64,000 nucleotides of DNA from an uncultured Lachnospiraceae bacterium (GTDB lineage: Bacteria; Bacillota; Clostridia; Lachnospirales; Lachnospiraceae): positions 80,575-144,574 of the forward strand of contig CACWKX010000005.1 in assembly GCA_902761585.1 (NCBI GenBank). Reading direction: 5' to 3'. Positions 47,061-55,910 of the stretch are shown in pieces. The notes under the pieces were generated by a model, which searched no databases, was not told the DNA's origin, and saw nothing but the letters and a program-made list of their open reading frames with translations. Each line of letters opens with the position of its first letter. Position 1 is the stretch's first letter. Both the position numbers and the translations under genes were made by a program.

Positions 47061-47993
47061 ATGAAGAAATATTGTTTTGGGATTGACATCGGAGGGACCA
47101 CGGTAAAGTGTGGTTTCTTCAACACAGAGGGCGACCTTCTGGAAAAGTGGGAGATTCCGACGAGGACGGAGGAGAATGGCAGCAGGATTCTGCCGGATAT
47201 CGCGCAGACGATCAATGACAAGATCGCGGAGAGAGGGCTTGACAAGGGGGAGATCGAGGGAATTGGCATCGACGTGCCGGGACCGGTCCATGAGGACGGA
47301 CATGTTGACTTCGCGGTGAATCTTCACTGGGGTGTCGTGGATATTGTCGGAGAGATGGAGAAACTGACCGGGATTCGCACAAAGGCACTCAATGATGCCA
47401 ATGCGGCGGCGCTCGGCGAGTGCTGGAAGGGCGGCGGCGCCGGCTATCACAATCTGATTATGGTGACGCTCGGAACGGGCATCGGCGGCGGAATCGTTAT
47501 TAACGACAAGGTGATTGCGGGAGCGCACGGGGCCGGCGGAGAGATCGGACATGGGCATGCGACGGAGGAGCTGACGGAACCGTGCAACTGCGGCAATGTC
47601 GGCTGCCTGGAGCAGGTCGCCTCCGCGACCGGTATTGTCCGGCTTGCGAAGATGCGCCTCGAGAAGGATGACAAGCCGTCTGTCCTGCGCGGGAGAAATT
47701 TCAGCGCAAAGGACATCTGGGATGCAGTCAAGGCGGGCGACGAGGTTGCGGACGAGATCGCCGAGAAGTTCGGCTTCTATCTCGGGAGAGAGCTTTCAAT
47801 TTATACAGTTGTCTCTGATCCTCAGCTGATTGTCATCGGCGGCGGCATGTCGAAGGCCGGGACGGTTGTTCTGGACTATATCCAGAAGTATTACCGCCAG
47901 TATGCATTTGCAGCCTGCAAGGAAGTGGAGTTTGCACTTGCCACGCTTGGCAATGACGCAGGCATCTACGGGGCAGCCAAGGTGGTTCTGTAA
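47061..47993 (+). CDS. ROK-family glucokinase
   Basis: Phosphorylates glucose to glucose 6-phosphate. ATG 47061 after GGAGTGGAGG; peptide MKKYCFGIDIGGTTVKCGFF (phosphate 1 motif), LNDANAAALGECW with the catalytic Asp, VTLGTGIGGGIV, GEIGHGHA and the ROK zinc motif CNCGNVGCLEQ. 310 residues. It sits directly after hprK. Specificity for glucose is inferred from the overall match to Firmicute GlcK. Confidence 0.92.
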   Translation: MKKYCFGIDIGGTTVKCGFFNTEGDLLEKWEIPTRTEENGSRILPDIAQTINDKIAERGLDKGEIEGIGIDVPGPVHEDGHVDFAVNLHWGVVDIVGEMEKLTGIRTKALNDANAAALGECWKGGGAGYHNLIMVTLGTGIGGGIVINDKVIAGAHGAGGEIGHGHATEELTEPCNCGNVGCLEQVASATGIVRLAKMRLEKDDKPSVLRGRNFSAKDIWDAVKAGDEVADEIAEKFGFYLGRELSIYTVVSDPQLIVIGGGMSKAGTVVLDYIQKYYRQYAFAACKEVEFALATLGNDAGIYGAAKVVL

Positions 47994-48068
47994 CGACAAA
48001 AAGGCCGCAGACTGTGAGACTGCACCCGGTCAGCGGGGAGAAAGTCAGGAAAAATCAGGAGAAGTCAG

Positions 48069-48103
48069 CCGCCGGCGCTTTCAAAAGGGAGCCCGGCGGT
48101 TTT
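48069..48103 (+). terminator. terminator after the glucokinase gene
   Basis: CCGCCGG (48069-48075) pairs with CCGGCGG (48093-48099), then TTTT. Confidence 0.8.
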
Positions 48104-48132
48104 GTGTTCACAAATTTTTAAGAAAGGTTTCC

Positions 48133-48161
48133 TTGTGACAGACAGGGAAATGAGATAGGAT
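48133..48161 (+). promoter_or_regulatory. promoter for the small membrane protein and vanW-like gene
   Basis: TTGTGA (48133-48138), a 17-base spacer, TAGGAT (48156-48161). Confidence 0.6.
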
Positions 48162-48228
48162 TAGAAAACAGCGCGGAGCGTTGCATGGATGAAAGGCATC
48201 CGTTCAGATCTGAAACAGGAGAAGGCGT

Positions 48229-48378
48229 ATGAGCAGCAGATTGAAAAATACAGAGGAAACCGTCCGGAGACCGAAGGGGAACAAGCGGCAGAGAAGACAG
48301 CAGATCATCGCTGCCGTGATTGCGATCATTCTGGCCGGCGCGATGGTTGCAACGCTGATTCCGAGCTTCCTCATGTAA
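48229..48378 (+). CDS. 49-residue single-pass membrane protein
   Basis: Short gene: ATG 48229 after CAGGAGAAGG, stop TAA at 48376. The first 25 residues are strongly basic (KGNKRQRRQQ), then one hydrophobic helix of about 20 residues (IIAAVIAIILAGAMVATLIP) reaches nearly to the C-terminus. The good ribosome site, the promoter before it and the 39-base distance to the VanW gene support it. Similar short proteins occur in clostridia, but I know no function; a membrane anchor or partner of VanW is a guess. Confidence 0.65.
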   Translation: MSSRLKNTEETVRRPKGNKRQRRQQIIAAVIAIILAGAMVATLIPSFLM

Positions 48379-48417
48379 AGGAGCAGCGGACAGGCGTCAG
48401 GAACAAAGGAGTATAGA

Positions 48418-50025
48418 TTGCGGATAAGGCTACAGAATATGAGGGGAAGACGGCTTGCGCTTGCAGCCTGCGGCGGACTGATGATGATTGCAGCAGCAGC
48501 GGTGGGCGCCCAGGCGTCGGAGGCAACCATTACAAAGGGCGTCAGCATCGAGGGGGTTGACGTCGGGGGCATGACGAAGAACCAGGCGGAGGCGGCCCTT
48601 GAAGAGAAGGCACAGCAGCTCGGGCAGACGAAGGTGACGCTGATGATGGGGGACAACCCGGTTACGACGACGCTGGGCGAGCTGGGATATACCTGGACGA
48701 ATACCGACATCGTCGGAAAGTGCCTCACGCTTGCATCATCTGGCAATATTGTCGAGCGATATAAGGAAAAGAAGGATATCGAGAAGGAACCGAAGGCTTA
48801 TACGATGAGCTTTTGTGCGGATAACGCGAAGGTGCAGTCGTTTGTGGAAAGCTGCGCTGCCTATAATTCGGACCCGGTTGAAGGGACGATCCAGATGGGC
48901 AGCGACGGGGTTCCCTATGTGGAGGGCGGTACAGACGGACTGACGCTGAATGTTGACAAGTCCGTCGCGGCAGTCGAGAATGCCATCAGCGGATGGACAG
49001 GCGGTGATCTGAAGGTGGATCTCGTTGTCGATAAAAAAAGCCCGGATGTTTCGGCTGAAACGCTTTCAAAGGTAAAGGATGTGCTGGGGACAGCGACAAC
49101 CGACTACTCGGCTTCCACTGCCGCGCGGGCAGTGAATGTGGAGAATGGCTGCAGACTGATCAGCGGGACCCTGGTCTGGCCGGGAGATGAGTTTTCCGTC
49201 ACGCGGGCGGTGACGCCGTTCACGGCGGAGAACGGGTATCAGCAGGCACCGTCCTATGAGGAGAATCGGGTAGTCGATTCCTACGGCGGCGGAATCTGCC
49301 AGGTTTCCACGACGCTGTACAACGCAGTGCTGAAGGCAGAGCTCGATGTGACAGCCAGATCGAACCACACGATGATTGTCAATTATGTCCAGCCGAGCAA
49401 GGATGCAGCGATCGCCGAGGGAATCATGGACATGGCGTTCGTGAACAACACCGACTCACCCATCTACATCTATGGGTACTGCTACGGCGGACAGATCACA
49501 TTCACCATCTACGGGCATGAGACGAGGCCTTCCAACAGAAGCATTGAGTTTGAAAGCAAGGTCACATCGCAGACTGACCCGCAGGGGATCCAGCTTGTGG
49601 CAGATACCTCTCAGAATGTCGGGTACATCAATCAGGTGCAGAGTCCGCATACAGGTTACACGGCGGAGCTGTGGAAGAATATCTACGTGGACGGACAGCT
49701 GACAGATTCTGTTCAGGTCAATTCCAGTACGTACCAGGCAGTCGGAACAATCTATGACGTCGGTGTCGTGAGCCAGAGCAGTGCGGTGACGCAGGCGATG
49801 TACAGCGCCATTGCGTCCGGAGATGTCAGTCAGGTTCAGAACGTGATCAAGTACGGAACAAACGCAGCACAGGGACAGACGAATGCGCAGGGGCAGAACG
49901 GTGAATCCGGTCAGGCGGATGCTGCACAGGGGCAGACGAATGCCCAGACGCAGACAGATGCATCCGGTCAGTCAGGCACCTCGCAGACCGATGCTTCCGG
50001 GAATGCTGTGATATCTGTACAGTGA
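48418..50025 (+). CDS. VanW-family secreted protein with repeat tail
   Basis: Cell-wall-associated protein of unknown precise role. TTG start at 48418 after AAAGGAG-type sequence; signal peptide about residues 1-34 with cleavage near AQA|SE; a putative peptidoglycan-binding domain at about 35-210 (KGVSIEGVDVGGMTKNQAE); then the VanW domain (about 225-370) with GDEFSVTRAVTPFTAENGY and GGGICQVSTTLYNAVL. The last 55 residues are Gln/Gly/Thr-rich with AAQGQTNAQ units. 535 residues. A strong terminator lies 135 bases downstream. Confidence 0.9.
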   Translation: MRIRLQNMRGRRLALAACGGLMMIAAAAVGAQASEATITKGVSIEGVDVGGMTKNQAEAALEEKAQQLGQTKVTLMMGDNPVTTTLGELGYTWTNTDIVGKCLTLASSGNIVERYKEKKDIEKEPKAYTMSFCADNAKVQSFVESCAAYNSDPVEGTIQMGSDGVPYVEGGTDGLTLNVDKSVAAVENAISGWTGGDLKVDLVVDKKSPDVSAETLSKVKDVLGTATTDYSASTAARAVNVENGCRLISGTLVWPGDEFSVTRAVTPFTAENGYQQAPSYEENRVVDSYGGGICQVSTTLYNAVLKAELDVTARSNHTMIVNYVQPSKDAAIAEGIMDMAFVNNTDSPIYIYGYCYGGQITFTIYGHETRPSNRSIEFESKVTSQTDPQGIQLVADTSQNVGYINQVQSPHTGYTAELWKNIYVDGQLTDSVQVNSSTYQAVGTIYDVGVVSQSSAVTQAMYSAIASGDVSQVQNVIKYGTNAAQGQTNAQGQNGESGQADAAQGQTNAQTQTDASGQSGTSQTDASGNAVISVQ

Positions 50026-50159
50026 TGAGGAAAGAATCATATGAGGAGAGGGATTGTCAGTCAGGCAGTGTATGAGCGCTCCATCGAAAGGCCGCTTGCG
50101 GCGGCCGGCGTTTTCAGCGGGGGAGCGGGACATTGCCGCGATTTTCCCGGGCGTATACT

Positions 50160-50205
50160 GGCCGTCCACAGCACTGCTTCAGGTGCTGTGGACGGCTTTT
50201 GTCTT
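50160..50205 (+). terminator. very strong terminator after the vanW-like gene
   Basis: A perfect 14-bp stem GCCGTCCACAGCAC (50161-50174) with GTGCTGTGGACGGC (50183-50196) and an 8-base loop, then TTTTGTC. It lies inside the open frame of the next gene and shows that the frame upstream of 50218 is not coding. Confidence 0.93.
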
Positions 50206-50217
50206 CCCGGGGCGGAA

Positions 50218-51141
50218 ATGATTTTTGATGAAGCGGTCAACAGGCTGGATGAGACACCGGACTGCATGCAGAAGCGGATGCCGGTATCGGAAATTGTTTA
50301 TGCAGAAGAAGCGGGTTCCGGCTGTGGGACGACAGTGGTATCCGTTTCTGCGCTTCTCCCGCCGGATATGGAGGAAGACGATCTGAAGAAACTGGTGCAG
50401 CGGCTGGGACAGGAAGCGAAGAAGGCCGGCGCGGAGGTGGAGGCATTTTCCGCCTCTGTCAGTGGGTCGGTGCTGAATCCGGTCATCAGCGTTTCGGCGG
50501 GGAGAACATGGACGTTCGAAACGGCTGCGCCTGCGATGCAGCCTGCAGGGATTGGCAGCATAGCAGCTGAATCCATGGAGAAAAGCGGTCTCACAGATGA
50601 CAGGATGCCAGAAGGCTGTGATCTCCTGATGGTCGGGACGTGCGGGGCTGCCGGGACAGCCGTTCTGCTGCGGAGCTTCCAGGAGCGGCTTTCCGGACAT
50701 TTTCCGGCGGGATTCCTGAAGAGCGCAGAGCGGATGGGAGAGAACCTGCTGACGGTAAGGGCGGCGGCTCTGATCCGCGCGGAGGAAAAGCAGGCACAGC
50801 TTCAGTATATCGGAGAGGGAGGCGTCTTCTCGGCGCTGTGGATGCTGTGCGAGCGCCTTTCCTGCGGGATGGATGCGGATATCCATCTGATTCCGATCCG
50901 GCAGGAGACGATCGAGATTTGCGAGGCTCTGAACCGGAATCCATACAGACTGTATGGTACAGGCGGTCTTCTGGCTGTTGTGCGCAACGGGGAAGCCATT
51001 TTGCGGAAGCTGAAGAAAGAAGGCTTTGAGGCGGCTGTGATCGGAAAGCTGACGAAGGGACCTGGACGGTATATCCGCAACCGGGATATCACCCGGTGTC
51101 TGGAGAAGCCACAGTGCGACGCCCTGTTTGAGGAAGGATGA
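50218..51141 (+). CDS. AIR-synthase-related (PurM/HypE-like) protein, shortened N-terminus
   Basis: ATP-binding-fold protein related to PurM, ThiL and HypE; no reaction is known for this group. Start ATG 50218 preceded by GGGGCGGAA. A frame open from 50041 would add 59 residues but would have to run through the terminator. The C-terminal half is well conserved (IGEGGVFSALWMLCERLSCG, then NPYRLYGTGGLLAVV). The N-terminal half is weak and lacks the DDAA-type metal motif of active AIR synthases. 307 residues. It may be a degenerate or regulatory member. Confidence 0.65.
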   Translation: MIFDEAVNRLDETPDCMQKRMPVSEIVYAEEAGSGCGTTVVSVSALLPPDMEEDDLKKLVQRLGQEAKKAGAEVEAFSASVSGSVLNPVISVSAGRTWTFETAAPAMQPAGIGSIAAESMEKSGLTDDRMPEGCDLLMVGTCGAAGTAVLLRSFQERLSGHFPAGFLKSAERMGENLLTVRAAALIRAEEKQAQLQYIGEGGVFSALWMLCERLSCGMDADIHLIPIRQETIEICEALNRNPYRLYGTGGLLAVVRNGEAILRKLKKEGFEAAVIGKLTKGPGRYIRNRDITRCLEKPQCDALFEEG

Positions 51142-51175
51142 GGGACTGCCTGAGTTTCGGCACAGAGTGAGCCGG

Positions 51176-51204
51176 TTGACAGAGCCTGTGCCAGCAGGTA
51201 GAAT
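51176..51204 (+). promoter_or_regulatory. promoter of the lrp-aminotransferase operon
   Basis: Consensus TTGACA (51176-51181), a 17-base spacer, TAGAAT (51199-51204). Confidence 0.85.
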
Positions 51205-51285
51205 GAAAAAATATAGACAACAAAGGCATCACGCCGAAAAGTTTTCGAACTGAATTTGCATCAGACAGATAGGAGCGAAAAATTT

Positions 51286-51768
51286 ATGAGAGAACAGATT
51301 CTGGAGCTTCTGGAACGCAATTCCAGAATGACTCCTGCCGAGATTGCCGTCCTTCTCGGATCGGGCGAGGAAGTCATCGCCTCCGAGATCAAAAAGATGG
51401 AGGAGGAGAATATCATCTGCGGTTACAACACGCTGATTGACTGGGATAAGACCGGCGCCGACAAGATCACGGCACTGATCGAGGTGCGCGTGACCCCGAC
51501 CAGAGGACAGGGTTTCGACAAGATTGCGGAGCGCATCTACAACTATCCGGAGGTTCAGTCCGTCTATCTGATTTCGGGCGGGTATGACCTGCTGGTGATT
51601 CTTGAGGGAAAGACGCTGAAGGAGGTATCGCACTTTGTATCGAGCAAGCTTTCCACGCTGGACTCTGTGATCTCAACAGCCACTCATTTCATTCTGAAGA
51701 AGTATAAGGATGACGGAATCATCTTCGACAAGAAGAAAAAAGATGAAAGGATGCTGGTGGAGCCGTGA
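51286..51768 (+). CDS. Lrp/AsnC-family transcription regulator
   Basis: Amino-acid-responsive regulator. Start ATG 51286 after AGGAG; the N-terminal helix-turn-helix (about residues 1-50, MTPAEIAVLLGSGEEVIASEIKKM) and the RAM ligand-binding domain (about 65-140, with VYLISGGYDLLVILEGKTL). 160 residues. The stop overlaps the aminotransferase start (GTGA), so the regulator probably controls its own operon in response to the enzyme's substrate; that is inference from arrangement. Confidence 0.92.
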   Translation: MREQILELLERNSRMTPAEIAVLLGSGEEVIASEIKKMEEENIICGYNTLIDWDKTGADKITALIEVRVTPTRGQGFDKIAERIYNYPEVQSVYLISGGYDLLVILEGKTLKEVSHFVSSKLSTLDSVISTATHFILKKYKDDGIIFDKKKKDERMLVEP

Positions 51769-52934
51769 GAGATCCGATCGGAAAAAAGGCCGCAGAGCTG
51801 AAGCCCTCCGGCATCAGAAAATTTTTTGACATTGTGGCGGAGATGGATGATGTCATCTCGCTTGGCGTCGGGGAGCCGGACTTTGATACACCCTGGGCGA
51901 TCCGGGACGAGGGCATCTACTCTCTTGAGCGCGGACGGACCTTCTATACATCGAACTCCGGTCTGAAGGAGCTCCGCACAGAGATCGCAGCCTATATCCG
52001 CAGACGGCTGGGTGTGAATTATAATCCGGTATCCGAGATCCTCGTTACGGTCGGCGGATCGGAGGGAATCGATCTGGCCTTTCGCGCCATGATTAATCCC
52101 GGAGACGAGGTGCTGATTCCAGAGCCCAGCTATGTTTCCTACAAGCCGTGCGCGATCCTTGCGGACGCGGTCCCGGTCGTCATCCCGCTTAAGGAGAAGA
52201 ATCAATTCCGACTGACAGCGGAGGAGGTGGAAGCGGCGGTCACACCGAAGACAAAGATCCTCGTGCTTCCATTTCCGAACAATCCGACCGGGGCGGTCAT
52301 GACACGGGCGGACCTCGAGGCGGTCGCGAAGGTCTGCATTGAGCATGATCTGTACGTACTCTCCGACGAGATTTATTCGGAGCTGACCTACACGGGAGAG
52401 GATCACTGCTCGATTATCCAGATTCCGGGGATGAAGGAGCGGACGATTCTGATCAACGGCTTCTCCAAGGCGTACGCCATGACGGGCTGGCGGCTTGGAT
52501 ACTGCTGCGGACCCGAGGAGATCATCCATCAGATGACAAAGGTTCATCAGTTCGCGATTATGTGTGCCCCGACCAACAGCCAGTATGCCGCGGTGGCGGC
52601 GCTGCGGGACTGTTATGGCGAGGTAGTGAAGATGCGGGAGGCCTATAACCAGAGAAGACGGTTCCTTCTGCATGAGTTTGAGAAGATGCAGCTTCCATGC
52701 TTCGAGCCTTTCGGTGCCTTCTATATGTTCCCGTCGATTCAGGAATTCGGCATGAGCAGCGATGAGTTCGCGACGGAGCTGCTGAAGGATCAGAAGGTAG
52801 CGGTTGTGCCGGGCAGCGCATTCGGTGACAGCGGGGAAGGCTACGTGCGGATCTCCTATGCCTACTCACTGGACAGCCTGAAGGTGGCGATGGAGCGGCT
52901 TTCTGCGTTTATCACGAAACTGCGGCAGCGGTGA
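51765..52934 (+). CDS. class I/II PLP-dependent aminotransferase
   Basis: Fold type I aminotransferase, aspartate/aromatic-like. GTG start at 51765. Motifs: GVGEPDFDTP, the PLP phosphate loop GGSEGIDLAF, PFPNNPTGAV, SDEIYSEL and the Schiff-base Lys in NGFSKAYAMTGWRLGY near residue 236, plus the C-terminal Arg region YVRISYAYS. 389 residues. Linked to an Lrp-type regulator by overlap. Substrate unknown. Confidence 0.92.
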   Translation: MRDPIGKKAAELKPSGIRKFFDIVAEMDDVISLGVGEPDFDTPWAIRDEGIYSLERGRTFYTSNSGLKELRTEIAAYIRRRLGVNYNPVSEILVTVGGSEGIDLAFRAMINPGDEVLIPEPSYVSYKPCAILADAVPVVIPLKEKNQFRLTAEEVEAAVTPKTKILVLPFPNNPTGAVMTRADLEAVAKVCIEHDLYVLSDEIYSELTYTGEDHCSIIQIPGMKERTILINGFSKAYAMTGWRLGYCCGPEEIIHQMTKVHQFAIMCAPTNSQYAAVAALRDCYGEVVKMREAYNQRRRFLLHEFEKMQLPCFEPFGAFYMFPSIQEFGMSSDEFATELLKDQKVAVVPGSAFGDSGEGYVRISYAYSLDSLKVAMERLSAFITKLRQR

Positions 52935-53063
52935 GTGACTGAAAAGTCTGTTCCGGGATCCAGCGTTATTCAGAAAATTTGATTTGTGAAAGCCTGAAAT
53001 CCGGCGGAAAAGGGTGAATATCTTACAAAAACAGATACGGCACACCGGCCTGAAAACAGCATA

Positions 53064-53092
53064 TTGAAAAAAATAAACCTCCGTGTTATCAT
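53064..53092 (+). promoter_or_regulatory. promoter of the cstA-like gene
   Basis: TTGAAA (53064-53069), a 17-base spacer, TATCAT (53087-53092); it leaves a leader of about 125 bases. Confidence 0.7.
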
Positions 53093-53095
53093 CAG

Positions 53096-53109
53096 TTTAA
53101 CTTGTTAAA
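53096..53109. promoter_or_regulatory. 14-bp palindrome at the cstA transcription start
   Basis: TTTAAC TT GTTAAA, a perfect palindrome just after the -10 box; well placed for a repressor. Confidence 0.55.
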
Positions 53110-53224
53110 GTGCCTGGCTGCTCAATTTTTTCCGGCGTAATACTCTGATTCCAGGACAGGGTTCGCGCCGGATATTTTGCGCAGCGCCGCGCTATGCGGA
53201 TGCACAAAAGGGAGGGAAAACATT

Positions 53225-54685
53225 ATGTTTGGCTTTTTGCTTTGTCTGGTGATCCTGATCGCCGGGTATTTCACGTACGGCAAGTTTGTGGATAACACAT
53301 TCGCGCCGGATGACCGTGAGACCCCAGCGGTTGCGATCAACGATGGTGTGGACTATGTTGTCATGCCGGCCTGGAAACTGTTTCTGGTACAGCTTTTGAA
53401 CATCGCCGGCCTGGGCCCGATTTTCGGCGCCATCACCGGTGCGATGTGGGGCCCGATCGTCTTTCTCTGGATTACCTTCGGAACCATCTTTGCCGGCGGC
53501 GTACACGATTATCTGTCCGGCATGATGTCCGAGCGTGAGAACGGCGCATCGATCTCCGAGGTGACCGGAAAGCTGCTCGGTCCTGTGATGCAGAACATCA
53601 TGCGTGTCTTCTGCGTCATCCTTCTGATCATGACCGGTACCGTCTTCGCGGTCGGTCCGGCAGGCCTTCTGAAGGCCCTGTTCACCGATACCGGCATGAA
53701 GTCCGGCATCCTGGTCAATTCAACCTTCTGGCTGGCAGTGATCCTGATCTACTACTTCATCGCGACCTTTATCTCCATCGACAAGATCATCGGAAAGATC
53801 TATCCGGTTTTCGGTGTTGCGCTGATTGTCATGGCGCTCGGTGTCGGCGGCGGGACGCTGATCCTTCGCGGAAAGGACATCCCGGAGCTGTTCACGCATT
53901 TCTACAACATGCATCCGGCAGGAAAGGCTGTCTGGTCTTACATGTTCATCACGGTTGCGTGCGGTGCCTGCTCCGGCTTCCACTCCACACAGTCTCCGCT
54001 GATGGCGCGCTGCATGAAGAGCGAGCGCCAGGGGCATTTCGTCTTCTACGGTGCGATGGTCGCTGAGGGCATCATCGCCCTGATCTGGGCCGCTGCAGCC
54101 TGCACCTGGTACACAGGAGCGGATCTTCTTGCGGCCGGCGGCGGAAATTCCACGACCGTCTACTTCATGAGCAAGAGCACGATGGGCGGTGTCGGATTCA
54201 TTCTCGCGATGCTCGGCGTCATCGCCTGCCCGATTACATCTGGTGACACAGCGTTCCGTTCCGCGCGTCTGACCATCTGTGACTGGTTCAAGATTGACCA
54301 GCAGGGCTATGGAAAGCGGCTTGCGGTCTGCATCCCGGTTCTCGGTGTCGGCGCGCTTCTTGGTTTCGGACAGACCTTTGGCTGGCTGAACTACAATGTC
54401 ATCTGGAACTACTTCGCATGGTCCAATCAGACACTGGCAATGCTGGTGCTGTGGGCTGGCGCTATGTTCCTGGCGAAGGAGAAGAAGAACTACTGGATTG
54501 CCGCAGTTCCGGCAACCTTCATGAGCGCGGTGACATCCACCTACTTCATGATGGCACCTGAGACTCTTGGTCACATCAAGGCACTGAATGACAACCATGC
54601 AGTTTCCTATCCGGTTGGCATCATCTTTGCAGCGTTCTGCCTGGGCCTGTTTCTGGTCAACTCGAAAAAGTACCGCAAGGCTTGA
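53225..54685 (+). CDS. cstA: CstA-family carbon starvation / pyruvate transporter
   Basis: Integral membrane importer of peptides or pyruvate, depending on the member. Start ATG 53225 after GGGAGGG. Family motifs: DGVDYVVMPAWKLF, LNIAGLGPIFGAITGAMWGP, GGVHDYLSGMMSER, and CGACSGFHSTQSP followed by TSGDTAFRSARL. About 13 to 15 TM segments in 486 residues, matching the shorter Firmicute CstA/BtsT-like form. It stands alone with its own promoter and terminator. Confidence 0.93.
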   Translation: MFGFLLCLVILIAGYFTYGKFVDNTFAPDDRETPAVAINDGVDYVVMPAWKLFLVQLLNIAGLGPIFGAITGAMWGPIVFLWITFGTIFAGGVHDYLSGMMSERENGASISEVTGKLLGPVMQNIMRVFCVILLIMTGTVFAVGPAGLLKALFTDTGMKSGILVNSTFWLAVILIYYFIATFISIDKIIGKIYPVFGVALIVMALGVGGGTLILRGKDIPELFTHFYNMHPAGKAVWSYMFITVACGACSGFHSTQSPLMARCMKSERQGHFVFYGAMVAEGIIALIWAAAACTWYTGADLLAAGGGNSTTVYFMSKSTMGGVGFILAMLGVIACPITSGDTAFRSARLTICDWFKIDQQGYGKRLAVCIPVLGVGALLGFGQTFGWLNYNVIWNYFAWSNQTLAMLVLWAGAMFLAKEKKNYWIAAVPATFMSAVTSTYFMMAPETLGHIKALNDNHAVSYPVGIIFAAFCLGLFLVNSKKYRKA

Positions 54686-54740
54686 TGGGACAAGGGTATA
54701 ACTGAATTGTACGGCACAGGCACCTGGACCTGCGCGGCAG

Positions 54741-54771
54741 AAGGCGGAAGGCGGAAGCCTCCCGCCTTTTT
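54741..54771 (+). terminator. terminator after the cstA-like gene
   Basis: AAGGCGG (54741-54747) pairs with CCGCCTT (54762-54768), then TTT; an inner repeat of GGCGGAAG allows an alternative pairing. Confidence 0.75.
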
Positions 54772-54834
54772 CAAAATGAACGAGGCGGTACACGACAAAC
54801 TCAATTGTGGAAGCGGGAGTATAACAGACGAAAT

Positions 54835-55845
54835 ATGATAGTTGCACCTACAAGACTTGGAAACACACCCCTGAGCCGGGAGACGCTGGCAGAGGATAAA
54901 AAGCAGTGCCTAAAAATCGGCCCGGTCGGGGTCGGCGGGCGCGCCCTGTATACAAATAGTTTTTACATCAGCCGATGCTACTATACCTGCTGGCAGGACA
55001 TCCGAAGGGTGTTCAAGAGAGTCGCCATGTCAAAGGGCGGCTTTACAGGAAAGGGGCTCTTTGCGACGACACCCTACCTCGTCGTCCAGAGAAGCGATGG
55101 CACTGAGCAGCAGTGCAACTTCAAGATCGAGGCGGAGGTCGATGAGGTCCTGGAGGAGATTCACAAAAAGCACCCGGAGATTCCGGTTTACAGTGCTGAG
55201 TCTGAAAAAAAACTGCGGAAGGCAAAGGCAGAGCAGGAAGCCAGATACCTGAAGAAGCTGCCGGAGAACGCGCTTGAAACAATTCAGGAGCTGGAAAGAG
55301 CGAAGGCATATCTGCAGAAGGATGAGCGTTTCAGCAAGCTGATTGTCTTTGCGGCAAAGCAGAAGCGGTCGCTTGACGGGACAAAGACATCTCTTAAAAC
55401 TCTGGCTGCCCTGATTGATGCCGGCTCTGCAGTACTCATCGCTGCAGGACTGTATCTACGTCTTATGAAGGGGAACAGCATGGGAATCTATCTCGCGCTG
55501 TTTGGAGGCGCATTTATCTTGTCGGTAGCGGCCTCGCAGATTCTGCCGACACCGCACCGGAACCGGAAGACGGCACAGGCGGACTGGGAGGAAGCGCTCC
55601 GGCAGATGAAGGGCTACATCGATAAAGAGGATGCCTTTCCAGTACCGCCGCAGTATGCACATCCGGTTGTGCTGGACCGGATGATCCGCATCGTGCGGGA
55701 AGGCAGGGCGGCGGACGCGGAGGGCGCACTGGAGACTGTCAAGAAGGATCTGAAGGCGCTCAACTCCAGCGTGACGGTTTCACAGCAGGAATACGATGAG
55801 GTTGTGACGATCAAGCCGTTGTTCATCGTGAGCGATTATCAGTGA
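54835..55845 (+). CDS. membrane protein of unknown function next to MoxR/VWA genes
   Basis: Not recognised. ATG 54835 (336 residues); TTG 54805 would add ten residues. The N-terminal 100 residues contain YISRCYYTCWQDIRRVFKRVAMSKGGFTGKG, too long to be a chance match and rich in aromatic and basic residues; residues about 95-190 are charged helices; two hydrophobic segments at about 195-240 (LIDAGSAVLIAAGLYL, IYLALFGGAFILSVAAS) form a membrane hairpin; a soluble helical tail follows. It precedes the ATPase and VWA genes by 65 bases on the same strand, so the three may act together at the membrane. Confidence 0.6.
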   Translation: MIVAPTRLGNTPLSRETLAEDKKQCLKIGPVGVGGRALYTNSFYISRCYYTCWQDIRRVFKRVAMSKGGFTGKGLFATTPYLVVQRSDGTEQQCNFKIEAEVDEVLEEIHKKHPEIPVYSAESEKKLRKAKAEQEARYLKKLPENALETIQELERAKAYLQKDERFSKLIVFAAKQKRSLDGTKTSLKTLAALIDAGSAVLIAAGLYLRLMKGNSMGIYLALFGGAFILSVAASQILPTPHRNRKTAQADWEEALRQMKGYIDKEDAFPVPPQYAHPVVLDRMIRIVREGRAADAEGALETVKKDLKALNSSVTVSQQEYDEVVTIKPLFIVSDYQ

Positions 55846-55910
55846 TGGCCCGGATGCCGATACGGAGAAGGAAAGAAGAAACACGAAAGTAAAGGGGTGC
55901 CAGCGAATCT

